From assembly GCA_045121595.1 (NCBI GenBank), contig JBGVGI010000090.1, positions 71,562 through 135,561 on the forward strand: 64,000 bases of DNA, read 5' to 3'. This DNA is from Fumia sp045121595 (GTDB lineage Bacteria > Bacillota > Clostridia > Oscillospirales > Ruminococcaceae). The stretch's first letter is position 1, and each line of letters opens with the position of its first letter. The notes below the pieces were generated by a model, which saw nothing but the letters and a program-made list of their open reading frames with translations, made no database searches and was not told the origin of the DNA. Position numbers and translations under genes: made by a program. Below, piece after piece: positions 46,700-54,765 of this stretch.

Positions 46700-48158
46700 T
46701 TTTCATTATATCATCATATTGTTCGTTCATTAATTTTACCGTTTTCAGATATTTACTTATTAAATAGTTGTAATAATTTGTTTCCCACATACTGTCGTTA
46801 TAAGGGAATCGTGCATAAATTGTATCTTGTATCAAATTGTCAACTTTTTCAATAAATTTACTCCTGAAATTTAATAACGTATCATCAATCACATACTTCC
46901 AATGACTGTTTTCTACAAAGTTCTCCTTCCAAAGATACTCTGCAAACTCCTGCATATCAGGGTCTTTTTTAAAAGCATTATAAACATCCGCAAATCCCGG
47001 TTGATCATCAATCAGTACTTTTAGCCCTATTTCGGCTATTTCCAAATATGCAGGCATCGCTACAACGCCACCTATTTGGAGCAATTGTAGATTTTGTGGG
47101 TTTATAGTACCAGTCGCATACAAAGTCAAACCTATTTCAAACGCTATCAGCAATGCCTCCGTTGCCCTATGATTACTTATTTGTGTCGAAATACGTCCGC
47201 TCATTATTCTGCTGTTGCTCTTATATTCTTCCAATATACTCTTTTCCTTGTATTTATAAAACCATCTTCTTTCTTCCAATACTTCATCCAGCAACTCTCT
47301 CGCCTTTCTCTCCGCAGCTCTTTCTATTTTTTCGATACAACCTGTAACCTCACTCTTACCCGAATTATCAGCAGCACGAAACGCAAAAGACTGGTCATGT
47401 ATTTCCTTTAAACGATGAACAGCACTTGTTTCAGTTAAATCAGGCATTTTACCAAACAACCCTGTAAATCCTTCTTTTGGTCTTGATAATATCGTAGTTA
47501 CATCAGTATTAACACCCATTAATTCCTTACATATCTTGTCCACATCTTCGTGGTTCCAGATAGTTGCATTATCGTCAACAAGAAACTTTTCTTCAAGTCC
47601 GCAAAGTTTCCATATATAATTATCAACACATACTACATACTCTTTAAAATCGTATTTAAAGATTCTATTGGGATCGTCTTCAGAAGCAAGATACCCCCAT
47701 CCCTTTTTAATGTCACGTTTTATCTTCTCATAAACTTTTACTGCAACATCTTCTGTATACTTCCCTGTAACGCTGATATTAAGCACTTGCTGAAGCACTT
47801 TTATTGCTTTTGTATATGTACCGAAATAACTTGTACTGAATTTGAAATTGCTGATGGATTTTCTTTCCATCAGCTCTTTTATTTCCTTAACGGTTTTGCC
47901 CTGCAAAAGCTTTGGCAAATCAAGAACCCTTGCCTTAATCAGGTCATTCCCGTAAGTATCTCTTTTATCGCCACGGTACGTGGTGTTAAGAAGGATTTTT
48001 TCAATTTCATCTCTTTGCTCTACACCACGCAAAAATCCCGCGTCACGGTAAATTTTTACAACACTGTCAAAATCACTCGAAGAAAGACTTTTAAATCCGT
48101 ACATACAATCATCGTGCCTTAACATACGCAACATATCATCTTTATCTCTTGGTCTCAT
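46689..48158 (-). CDS. Unknown 489-residue protein with peptidoglycan-binding-like segment; candidate effector
   Basis: No family recognised. The N-terminal 100 residues are charged and helical. Residues ~108-145 (FGTYTKAIKVLQQVLNIS ... VTGKYTEDVAVKVYEKI) resemble a PG_binding_1 helical repeat. Residues ~335-395 are hydrophobic (ALLIAFEIGLTLYATG ... GGVVAMPAYLEIAEIG) and could insert in a membrane. It follows the two wall peptidases by 19 bases with AAGGAG upstream, so it is co-transcribed with the lysis module. A peptidoglycan-binding-like segment plus a hydrophobic C-terminus also occurs in the 594-residue protein at 62-63.8 kb, hence the effector idea. No immunity-like gene follows it. Confidence 0.55.
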   Translation of the reverse strand: MRPRDKDDMLRMLRHDDCMYGFKSLSSSDFDSVVKIYRDAGFLRGVEQRDEIEKILLNTTYRGDKRDTYGNDLIKARVLDLPKLLQGKTVKEIKELMERKSISNFKFSTSYFGTYTKAIKVLQQVLNISVTGKYTEDVAVKVYEKIKRDIKKGWGYLASEDDPNRIFKYDFKEYVVCVDNYIWKLCGLEEKFLVDDNATIWNHEDVDKICKELMGVNTDVTTILSRPKEGFTGLFGKMPDLTETSAVHRLKEIHDQSFAFRAADNSGKSEVTGCIEKIERAAERKARELLDEVLEERRWFYKYKEKSILEEYKSNSRIMSGRISTQISNHRATEALLIAFEIGLTLYATGTINPQNLQLLQIGGVVAMPAYLEIAEIGLKVLIDDQPGFADVYNAFKKDPDMQEFAEYLWKENFVENSHWKYVIDDTLLNFRSKFIEKVDNLIQDTIYARFPYNDSMWETNYYNYLISKYLKTVKLMNEQYDDIMKIRP

Positions 48159-48177
48159 AATAATTCTCCTTTATTTA

Positions 48178-49221
48178 TTAATTAATGGCGCCGTTTGAGT
48201 CTGTCATAACAAGCTGACATTCCTTTATATCCTCGAAATATTCTTCGGCGAAGTAATAATCTTTGCCGTTTATTTTTTTAAATCCCTTTACGGCGTCACC
48301 ATTTTCCGAAAGGTAATACCAGCGGTCATTCTGCTTAAACCAGCCTGTCAGCATATTGCCGTAGGTATCGAGATAGTACCATTTGTTTTTATCCATTATC
48401 CAGCCTTTTTTATCAACGCCGTTTTCTCTGTAACGCCATTTGCCGTTCTCCTTATACCAACCGTTTTTCGTAATAATCACCTCGTCAATTGCCCACGCCT
48501 CAAACAAAGGAATGGGAAAATTATTCTTTTCGCTCCAGGAAACAATACTGTAAGGCATAATAAAAGTGCCGTCATCCCCAAAGCTTTCTCCCCAGGAATT
48601 AAGCACTTTAAAACCTCTTTTATCATAGCCCGTAATGAGCATCATATGTCCGCCAGCCATCTCCTCAAGTGAGCCGTTTTTAATACGTGGCTCGGGCATT
48701 ATGATATTATCCTTTGTAATTTCATAAAAGCTTTTAAAAACAAGGGTGCCCACAAGTACAGGCATACCCTTTAAAAGCGAATCTTTAACGGCATCTATGG
48801 TCAGGCACTGATAGTAGTTGCCGATTTTTATTCTCTCTGCTTCCTTTTTAAACTCTGTAAATTTTTCATTAAAAGTATCAATAACCTCACTCACTTCCGC
48901 TTCAAACGGGTAACGGCTAAAATAAAGTCCACCGTCTTTCTGGGCTGCTTTCAAAAGTCCCCTGGCTTCTGTCCCTTCGCCCTTGTGGTCTGTATAACGG
49001 CGGTTTCCGTAGTACCACGGGTAAGAGATAGCATCACTGCCCGTCACAATCTCGATAAGTGCAGAAAGCGCGTGAGTGGCGCAGTTCTGGTAAGCACCTT
49101 GGTCGTGTACCTTAAACCCCTTTAAGCTTATCTCAAAGCTTTCGGGGTAGCTTTTTCCCGAAACCGAATATATATAGTCACGTTTATCCTCAGTTTTGTT
49201 TATAAATCCTAAGCCTTTCAT
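48178..49221 (-). CDS. Papain-like (C1) cysteine peptidase with wall-binding repeats; endolysin-like
   Basis: 347 residues. C1 peptidase triad: Cys47 in VHDQGAYQNCATHA (Gln41 in the oxyanion hole), His192 in GGHMMLITGY and Asn208 in VLNSWGESFGDDG. Residues 254-320 are choline-binding-type repeats (GWYKENGKWRYR, WYYLDTYGNMLTGWF, WYYLSENGDAVKGF). The last 32 residues match the end of the neighbouring M23 enzyme. No signal peptide, as expected for a holin-dependent lysin. C1 peptidases are uncommon as phage lysins; cutting the peptide part of peptidoglycan is the likely role. The start overlaps the M23 stop by four bases. Confidence 0.8.
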   Translation of the reverse strand: MKGLGFINKTEDKRDYIYSVSGKSYPESFEISLKGFKVHDQGAYQNCATHALSALIEIVTGSDAISYPWYYGNRRYTDHKGEGTEARGLLKAAQKDGGLYFSRYPFEAEVSEVIDTFNEKFTEFKKEAERIKIGNYYQCLTIDAVKDSLLKGMPVLVGTLVFKSFYEITKDNIIMPEPRIKNGSLEEMAGGHMMLITGYDKRGFKVLNSWGESFGDDGTFIMPYSIVSWSEKNNFPIPLFEAWAIDEVIITKNGWYKENGKWRYRENGVDKKGWIMDKNKWYYLDTYGNMLTGWFKQNDRWYYLSENGDAVKGFKKINGKDYYFAEEYFEDIKECQLVMTDSNGAIN

Positions 49222-49793
49222 ATAATCTCCCCTTCTTTATCAGTAGTTATAAGCTCGTATTTTTTAATATCGTCAAAATCCTCTTTTGCAAAGAAATAAA
49301 GCTTATTATTTATCTTTTTAAAACCCGTAACGGGGTTTCTGTTTTCATCAAAATACCGCCATCTTTTAAGCTTTATCCAGTTATTTTTCAAAAGATAGGT
49401 GCGTTCCTCGTTCGGCAGTTCCAGAAAATCGCAGGGATTTGTGCGAAAGTTACCTTTTGTCCTCGTTTCAAAATGACAATGAGCGCCAAAGCTTTTACCC
49501 GTGTTTCCCATAACACCCAAGACGTCACCCGTTTTTATTTTGTCACCGACCTTAACGCTACGGGATTTAAGGTGGCAAAAATAGTAGCGGTTGCCCTTTT
49601 CATCGTCAACTCTTATATAGTTGCCCCACTCCCAGGTAAGATTACCCTTGTCGGTGATAATCGTCGAGGACTTAACCACCCCGTCAACGGGTGAAATAAC
49701 CTCAATATCCTCAAACCCCACGATATCAATACCGCCGTGGGTAGCTGAGTACCCCTGCGTCACCTTGAAATCGCCTTTAAAAATTTTCTTCAT
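49218..49793 (-). CDS. M23 (LytM-type) endopeptidase; endolysin
   Basis: 191 residues. The LytM zinc site is His19 and Asp23 in ATHGGID and His105/His107 in GAHCHFE. Residues ~139-165 form one wall-binding repeat (WIKLKRWRYFDENRNPVTGF) and the C-terminal 32 residues are the same module as in the C1 peptidase. It cuts peptidoglycan cross-bridges. The start overlaps the holin-like stop (ATGA). Confidence 0.87.
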   Translation of the reverse strand: MKKIFKGDFKVTQGYSATHGGIDIVGFEDIEVISPVDGVVKSSTIITDKGNLTWEWGNYIRVDDEKGNRYYFCHLKSRSVKVGDKIKTGDVLGVMGNTGKSFGAHCHFETRTKGNFRTNPCDFLELPNEERTYLLKNNWIKLKRWRYFDENRNPVTGFKKINNKLYFFAKEDFDDIKKYELITTDKEGEII

Positions 49794-49957
49794 TCTTTCA
49801 CCTGCGTTCCGAAATAAAATGCGATTACCGTCGTAAAAATCACTAAAAACTGTTCTCCCGTAACCTTGCCTGTTATAGTCATATATCCGAACATTGTGGT
49901 AAGTGCCAAAGTCACAAGACTTTTTATCGTTAAAAGTTTCTCAAGTCGTTCTTTCAT
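49790..49957 (-). CDS. Small holin-like membrane protein
   Basis: 55 residues (MKERLEKLLTIKSLVTLALT ...) with two hydrophobic segments separated by a short ITGKVTGEQF turn. This matches the small holin-like proteins found before endolysins in many Clostridia prophages. It should let the lysins cross the membrane. Fits between the 101-residue membrane protein (2-base gap) and the M23 gene (4-base overlap). Confidence 0.75.
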   Translation of the reverse strand: MKERLEKLLTIKSLVTLALTTMFGYMTITGKVTGEQFLVIFTTVIAFYFGTQVKE

Positions 49958-49959
49958 AT

Positions 49960-50265
49960 CTATTCCTTTCCCGTCGGAAGTGTGTCAAGCTCCTCTACTA
50001 AATGAGTGACAGTGCCGTTGCCACCTAAGTTATGGTACTGCTCGTAAAGACGTCTTACGTTCTCCTGAGCGTAAATGGGATAGTACCCTTTTTCCATATA
50101 ATGATTGTAGCTGTCGATAATTCTGTCACGCAGAATTGCCTGAACACCGAGCTTTATAGATTCTTGCTCCCTCAAACGTTTTATAATGTTTTTATATCCT
50201 AAGCCGAATACTGTCAAAACACCCGAAAACAGTACTTCAAGCCAATAATTCACTAAAAATTCCAT
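49960..50265 (-). CDS. Phage membrane-anchored protein of unknown function
   Basis: 101 residues. One N-terminal membrane helix (YWLEVLFSGVLTVFGLGY), then a charged helical tail with YNHYMEKGYYPIYAQENVRRLYEQYH. Proteins of this layout are common next to holins in Clostridia prophages. May be a second lysis component; no direct motif. Confidence 0.6.
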   Translation of the reverse strand: MEFLVNYWLEVLFSGVLTVFGLGYKNIIKRLREQESIKLGVQAILRDRIIDSYNHYMEKGYYPIYAQENVRRLYEQYHNLGGNGTVTHLVEELDTLPTGKE

Positions 50266-50274
50266 ATTTTCTCC

Positions 50275-50646
50275 TTAAATACCACAAAGCTCTCCGTAAA
50301 GCTTTTCTATATCATCCGCACAAAGGTACGGCACGTCGTCAATAATATTAACACCCGACTTATTTTCTGCAGATTTGTTTTTGCCCGAAAGCTCAAAGTA
50401 AAGCTTAATAGCGTGTAAATCACCGCTTTCGCACATGTTTAAAAGCTTACGCCAGATTGAAGCCTCCGAGCGTTTGATTTCTTCTTCTATAAGTCCGTTT
50501 AAGTATTCCTTAAACTTATCGTCTTTTAAATAACGGTAAACGGTAGTAACACTTACGTTTGCCCTTTTTGCCATCTCGTTCACCGCAACGTCACCTTCAA
50601 GCAAGGCGTTTGCAACCGCCTTTTGTGACTTGGTTATTTTTTCCAT
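50275..50646 (-). CDS. Helix-turn-helix protein (small-terminase / phBC6A51-like)
   Basis: 123 residues from the ATG at 50646 (GGAGG, 5-base spacing). The N-terminal HTH reads KSQKAVANALLEG ... EMAKRANVSVTTVYRYLKDDKF; the rest is helical with IWRKLLNMCESGDLHAIKLYFEL. This resembles phage small-terminase-like HTH proteins. There is no large terminase here, so in this locus it may be a regulator or a relic of a packaging module. Confidence 0.65.
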   Translation of the reverse strand: MEKITKSQKAVANALLEGDVAVNEMAKRANVSVTTVYRYLKDDKFKEYLNGLIEEEIKRSEASIWRKLLNMCESGDLHAIKLYFELSGKNKSAENKSGVNIIDDVPYLCADDIEKLYGELCGI

Positions 50647-50673
50647 CTTAACCTCCGCACTTAAAATTTGCAA

Positions 50674-50701
50674 TAAAAAAACCGCGTCTTCCGACACGGC
50701 T
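50674..50701 (-). terminator. Terminator after the SLOG-family gene
   Basis: Minus-strand stem CCGTGTC / GACGCGG with a GGAA loop, then U6. It separates the cargo side from the lysis module. Confidence 0.85.
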
Positions 50702-50707
50702 TTTTCT

Positions 50708-51076
50708 TTAAAACGGTAGTTTGCTTAAAATCTTATCAGCTCTGGTGTAATACTCGATATAAACGGGTTTGCCCATCTCCTTAGCTTTGTTGATGGTGTA
50801 ACGGGTTCCCCTCGACTCACCATCCCAGATAGCGATAAGCATATCGCATTCAGCAACGATCTGATCATTACGCTTAAGCGGTGCGATTTTCCCCGGATAC
50901 TTATCGTACTCAGGCTTAAATTCAATAAGCTTAAGCTTGTGGCGTTTGGCATATGCCGCAGCAAGTGTGTCAACGCCCCTTGCACCGCCCGATATGATAG
51001 CGGTAGTTCCCTCAGGGATAAGAGGGGTAAGGTCATAATGTGTGATGTCTCTCGAACCAATGATTGCTACTTTCAT
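50708..51076 (-). CDS. SLOG-superfamily (YspA/DUF2493-like) protein
   Basis: 122 residues of Rossmann-like layout: AIIGSRDITHYD, ISGGARGVDTLAAAYAK and MLIAIWDGESRGTRYTI. SLOG proteins bind nucleotides or nucleotide-derived ligands; related domains act in DNA processing (DprA) and in some phage-defence systems. Here it has its own promoter and terminator and sits between a toxin-like cassette and the lysis genes. Role unknown. Confidence 0.75.
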   Translation of the reverse strand: MKVAIIGSRDITHYDLTPLIPEGTTAIISGGARGVDTLAAAYAKRHKLKLIEFKPEYDKYPGKIAPLKRNDQIVAECDMLIAIWDGESRGTRYTINKAKEMGKPVYIEYYTRADKILSKLPF

Positions 51077-51112
51077 AAAAATGCCTCCCGAAACGTTTCT
51101 TTAAATAGTTGT

Positions 51113-51262
51113 TTAGAACTCTTGTTTTAAGTATAGCATACTTTTTTTGATTTGTAAAGAGTTTTTTAAAAAAAGAGGACACTTTACTCCTTCGGAAAGG
51201 ACTACTAAAAGACTTGCATCACAGTCCTCACAATCCATAAAATCATCAATGTTATAAAGCAT
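51113..51262 (-). pseudogene. Remnant of a candidate immunity gene (first 21 codons of the 61.2-62.0 kb gene)
   Basis: The first 63 bases (51200-51262) plus 16 bases of leader are identical to the start of the gene at 61239-61967, encoding LYNIDDFMDCEDCDASLLVV after Met. The frame then changes to unrelated sequence and stops after 49 codons. It overlaps the SLOG promoter. This is a truncated copy left by recombination. Confidence 0.75.
51130..51158 (-). promoter_or_regulatory. SigA-type promoter of the SLOG-family gene
   Basis: Minus strand TTTACA, 17-bp spacer, TATACT. A 10-bp palindrome GAAACGTTTC at 51090-51099 lies between it and the start and could be an operator. Confidence 0.7.
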
Positions 51263-51278
51263 TTTTTCACCTCACAAA
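51201..51278. repeat. 78-bp exact direct repeat, copy 1
   Basis: Identical base for base to 61906-61983. It covers the ribosome site and first 21 codons of a candidate immunity gene. Confidence 0.95.
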
Positions 51279-51310
51279 CGCCATCTGGTGACGTACATGA
51301 CCTGAGTTAT

Positions 51311-51625
51311 CTACCTGCCATAGGGCCAGATATAGCTATCCGCATTTCCCTGCTCTGACCAAACACAATCATAGTTATCAAAAAACCATTTACCGTTATT
51401 TTTAGAAAAATTAACCACTATTCCAAGTTCATTATCCTCCACAATATAATAAACCCGGGCTGTATCAGAAGTACGATTTAAAACTCTCATACGGTCGATA
51501 TCTTCAAAATATGGTATTTCTTTATAATTATTTTTGTAGAGCAGAGTCAGTACTTCGCATTTTAAAATGGAAATCACCCATATTGCTAAAAGCAAAAATA
51601 TTACTGTTTTCAAAACTTTTTTCAT
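51311..51625 (-). CDS. Membrane-anchored small protein, candidate immunity factor
   Basis: 104 residues from the ATG at 51625. N-terminal membrane helix (VLKTVIFLLLAIWVISIL), then an extracytoplasmic-looking domain with VEDNELGIVVNFSKNNGKWFF. That motif resembles FDDEWGIVIVNN in the next-but-one gene and VDDDFGYAIINN in the 60.7-61.2 kb gene. No family recognised. GGTGAT ribosome site as in its neighbours. Confidence 0.55.
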   Translation of the reverse strand: MKKVLKTVIFLLLAIWVISILKCEVLTLLYKNNYKEIPYFEDIDRMRVLNRTSDTARVYYIVEDNELGIVVNFSKNNGKWFFDNYDCVWSEQGNADSYIWPYGR

Positions 51626-51629
51626 AACA

Positions 51630-51887
51630 TCACCATACATAAATCAAAAAACAAATTATATTGAAAACTATCGAATAAATTCCGTATCTGCTTTTCCTGT
51701 TAAAAAGTGTATATACAGTTGACAGAATAATTGGTGGAACCATAAGAATTATGTATGAATAAATCGTTGTAAATTCGTCAGGTTTTCTTAAAAAGAAATT
51801 AACCGACAAAAACCATAAAAGAAAACAGAAAAAAGTATTAAACAGAATAAGAATGGTATTTAATATCACTTTCAAAACCTTTTTCAT
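51630..51887 (-). CDS. Small polytopic membrane protein, candidate immunity factor
   Basis: 85 residues with three hydrophobic segments. The N-terminal MKKVLKVI resembles the starts of two neighbours, suggesting origin by tandem duplication. No family recognised. Located in the run of small genes downstream of the 540-residue effector-like gene. Confidence 0.55.
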   Translation of the reverse strand: MKKVLKVILNTILILFNTFFCFLLWFLSVNFFLRKPDEFTTIYSYIILMVPPIILSTVYTLFNRKSRYGIYSIVFNIICFLIYVW

Positions 51888-51896
51888 AAAATCACC

Positions 51897-52331
51897 CTAC
51901 CAGTCATCGCTATATGAAGAAAAATAGTAACAATCATCCAAAAGCTTCACACTTGTCGGATATCCGTCGAAGTTAATCTTTTCGGTATTATTTACAATAA
52001 CAATTCCCCATTCATCATCAAAAGACCCACCAAGCCTGAAAAACAGATTGCCATATTTATCTTTATATATAGTGTCACAAATTTTGTGGAATTTTTTGAC
52101 GGGAGAGTAAACTGTCTCATCGGTATTCCTGAAAGTAAATATATCCTTTTCGCACCATGCTACATCAAAATCCATATCTTTAAGGGCTGCGTTTACAGTC
52201 TTACATTCTTCATAGTGTTCAAGATATCTATTTTGTCTTATCTCCCTGATGTTATCATTATTTTTATCACTTTCTGCAAATGGATTAAAAAGTAAAATCA
52301 CTCCAAGTACAAGCACTGCTAAAATTTTCAC
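51897..52331 (-). CDS. Membrane-anchored small protein, candidate immunity factor
   Basis: 144 residues with a GTG start (GGGCGATTTT upstream). A hydrophobic N-terminus (ILAVLVLGVILLFNPFA) is followed by an acidic domain containing GGSFDDEWGIVIVNN. It belongs with the 51.3 kb and 60.7 kb proteins by layout and motif. No family recognised. Confidence 0.55.
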   Translation of the reverse strand: MKILAVLVLGVILLFNPFAESDKNNDNIREIRQNRYLEHYEECKTVNAALKDMDFDVAWCEKDIFTFRNTDETVYSPVKKFHKICDTIYKDKYGNLFFRLGGSFDDEWGIVIVNNTEKINFDGYPTSVKLLDDCYYFSSYSDDW

Positions 52332-52423
52332 AAAATCGCCCTCAATACTAATAATTCTACTGCTGAAATAACAGCCGCCATAATACCATTTTCAAACCAA
52401 TAATCGGGACACTATCGTTTTTC

Positions 52424-52771
52424 TCATAGTGCAGGAGTAGTTGACAAAAAAGCAAAGAGTATAATACCTTCTATCAAAAGAAACACTCCCCATAAGATGC
52501 AAACCCATTTTTTGTTTAAATTAAGAGCCAGAAAACTTACAGAAAGTAAGAGCTCAATCAAATAAAATAACAGACATATAGATACGTAAGATACATCGGG
52601 ATATTGCCATGTACCATCCGGATATCGGAGGTATTCATAATCTCCTATTTTAAACAGATAACTCACTACCAAATGACCAAATACATAGCTTGTAAGCAAT
52701 TTATAAGATACCAAAAAGACGTTGAGAATGACTTTTACAACTTTATCGATAATATTAAGTACTTTTTTCAT
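52424..52771 (-). CDS. Small polytopic membrane protein, candidate immunity factor (paralogue A)
   Basis: 115 residues, about three to four membrane segments. LFKIGDYEYLRYPDG and LLSVSFLALNLNKK match LFKYGRFEYLRNSNA and IYSISFLAMNKGNK of the next gene, so the two are paralogues. Unknown family. Confidence 0.6.
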   Translation of the reverse strand: MKKVLNIIDKVVKVILNVFLVSYKLLTSYVFGHLVVSYLFKIGDYEYLRYPDGTWQYPDVSYVSICLLFYLIELLLSVSFLALNLNKKWVCILWGVFLLIEGIILFAFLSTTPAL

Positions 52772-52781
52772 AACACACCGC

Positions 52782-53102
52782 CTAAACAGGAATCCATAGC
52801 ATAACTCCGAAGAAAAAAACAGACTGCAATACCAAAGAAATCCAACCGAAAGTAGAAGCTATTTTATTCCCCTTGTTCATTGCTAAAAAACTTATAGAGT
52901 AAATAACCGTCAGGAAAAATATCAGTTTGGTATTATCAATATGGTAAAAAATGTCATAGTGACTGTAATAGGCATTACTGTTACGCAAATACTCAAATCG
53001 TCCGTATTTAAACAGATACTCCAGAGAAAAAGGTATAATCATATACGCCGATATCAAATTCTCGACAACGAGTATCACATTAAGTAACGCTTTCATTTTC
53101 AT
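52782..53102 (-). CDS. Small polytopic membrane protein, candidate immunity factor (paralogue B)
   Basis: 106 residues (or 104 if the second ATG at 53096, better spaced from AAGGTGG, is used). Three membrane segments and the LFKYGRFEYLR motif shared with paralogue A. It is the first gene after the 540-residue effector-like gene, 11 bases away, the usual place for an immunity gene. Confidence 0.62.
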   Translation of the reverse strand: MKMKALLNVILVVENLISAYMIIPFSLEYLFKYGRFEYLRNSNAYYSHYDIFYHIDNTKLIFFLTVIYSISFLAMNKGNKIASTFGWISLVLQSVFFFGVMLWIPV

Positions 53103-53113
53103 TCCACCTTTGA

Positions 53114-54736
53114 TTACATCATTAAGAGTTCCTGTAATTTATCATAATGATAAAGAAAATCGTTTGCATAGCCAGAAGTCCTTGCTTTTTCTTTCGAAAC
53201 ATCCGGCCCCTGTTGATACCTGCCAACAACAATACTCATCTCTTCAATAGTTAAATCATCCGAATTGATATTTGGAAAATCTATCTGCATTAAATCTTTA
53301 AGATGTGCCGCAACAAGAAAAATAGCCGTCTTTTCATCTTTGAGTAATGATATCAATAATTCTTCTTCGGATTTTGTTAAAGTTTCATCATAGCCCATAG
53401 TTTCAGAAGCACGACGAATCTGCATACTAATATTTCCAAAAGAAGTAGTTATTGCAATGTTATTAAAATCTTCTCCTGCAATCAAGAATCTTCTGTCACC
53501 AGTAGTTATGTATCTTTTCTTCAAAGTATCAGATAAAACTTTAAAAAATTTGTATTTTACATCGTCGACAAATAGAGGATCTCCACCAAACTCATTATAC
53601 GCAACTCCTGCAATCATAACTGCCGGTATATCGTAAAATTTAGAAGCTTTTTTTATGATATTTGAAATACCAACAACATATTGTGATTTATCAACTGATA
53701 TATCACAATTTTGCTTTGATAACCTTTTGAAAAGATATGGTATCCATTCCTTATGATCCCATTCATTAAATTCAAATATTTCACCATTTTCGGACAATAA
53801 TTTCAAGATATCTGCCAAAGTATAAAGATCTTTAACGTCATTGTCTTTACGATCTATATGATGATCCCTTAAAGCTGATTCAATATCTACTCCAGATATT
53901 TTTTTCAACTCTCTCATTGTATTGATGAACTTTTCTAAAAAATCCTCATCAATAGGATCAGTGTAATATTGCAAATCCTTTTTGATATGTTCCGCAACTG
54001 TTTCAAACCCACTCTTTATTACCTCATAATAACTTCTCTCGTATTTAAGCTTGTCATAAAGCCTTGAGCTTATTGCCTCACAGGAGAGCTTTTCGATGTA
54101 ATCTTTGGACAGAATAGTCTTGAAGCATTTCCCCTGCAATGAGGATTTTTCCTTTTTAAACTTAAGAAAGTTATACACGTCCTGCAAAAAGTCTTTATCC
54201 TTGCCGTCTAAAACGTCGTCAAAAAAAGCTTTCTTCTCAGAATCGTCACCAATTGTAAAGTTAATACCATAATCAAGTGCTTTTCTTATGTACTCCATAC
54301 CGGTAGAAAATGAAACCTTATTTCCGTTTTCCACCTTTTTGGCGGATTCCTCAACTCTACTCATCGACTCGTAGGATTTTCTTTTAGTATCGTATGCAGA
54401 CAAAGTAAGATACGCCTTACAGGCATCAAAGGTACTTGCATTTGAGTACCCGAACTTCAAAACCTCGTTAATCTTTTCAAGAAACTTAAGTGTTTCTTCC
54501 CTCTCCTCTTTCGGGAAGAAGGACAAAACCTCTGCATATCTTTTCAAATCTGCGTGTACTTCGTAAATCACGTCAACAACACTTTTGCAGAGTTTATCGA
54601 GAGCATCGCGGTAGTCAACGCAGTGAGAGCCGTTTGAGTACTCCCACATTATATCCCCGACAATACTACTCTGATTAATATTCTTAAAATATTCAGGGCT
54701 ACCAACGTCGTAGCCGTTGCTTCCTTTCAGTACCAT
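53114..54736 (-). CDS. Polymorphic-toxin-like protein with lysozyme-like C-terminus (effector 1)
   Basis: 540 residues without signal peptide. Residues 1-240 (start MVLKGSNGYDVGSPEYFKN) are nearly identical to those of the 594-residue protein at 62-63.8 kb; after that the two diverge completely. Residues ~365-535 have the layout of an SLT/lysozyme-like fold: Glu382 in GVAYNEFGGD, SFGNISMQI where GLMQ-type motifs occur, and VGRYQQGPD ... ANDFLYHYDKL near the end. A wall-cutting activity is inferred. The start has AAGGTGG 7 bases upstream. A TATAAT string abuts the ATG but is more likely chance. It is preceded by a hairpin array and followed by a string of small membrane proteins. Confidence 0.65.
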   Translation of the reverse strand: MVLKGSNGYDVGSPEYFKNINQSSIVGDIMWEYSNGSHCVDYRDALDKLCKSVVDVIYEVHADLKRYAEVLSFFPKEEREETLKFLEKINEVLKFGYSNASTFDACKAYLTLSAYDTKRKSYESMSRVEESAKKVENGNKVSFSTGMEYIRKALDYGINFTIGDDSEKKAFFDDVLDGKDKDFLQDVYNFLKFKKEKSSLQGKCFKTILSKDYIEKLSCEAISSRLYDKLKYERSYYEVIKSGFETVAEHIKKDLQYYTDPIDEDFLEKFINTMRELKKISGVDIESALRDHHIDRKDNDVKDLYTLADILKLLSENGEIFEFNEWDHKEWIPYLFKRLSKQNCDISVDKSQYVVGISNIIKKASKFYDIPAVMIAGVAYNEFGGDPLFVDDVKYKFFKVLSDTLKKRYITTGDRRFLIAGEDFNNIAITTSFGNISMQIRRASETMGYDETLTKSEEELLISLLKDEKTAIFLVAAHLKDLMQIDFPNINSDDLTIEEMSIVVGRYQQGPDVSKEKARTSGYANDFLYHYDKLQELLMM

Positions 54737-54765
54737 AATTATACCACCTTTTAATAAATTTGTAA

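Noticed and set aside
47094..48122. Plus-strand frames opposite the 489-residue protein
   Set aside because: AT-rich shadows lacking ribosome sites, while the minus-strand frame is long, has AAGGAG upstream and is in line with the operon.
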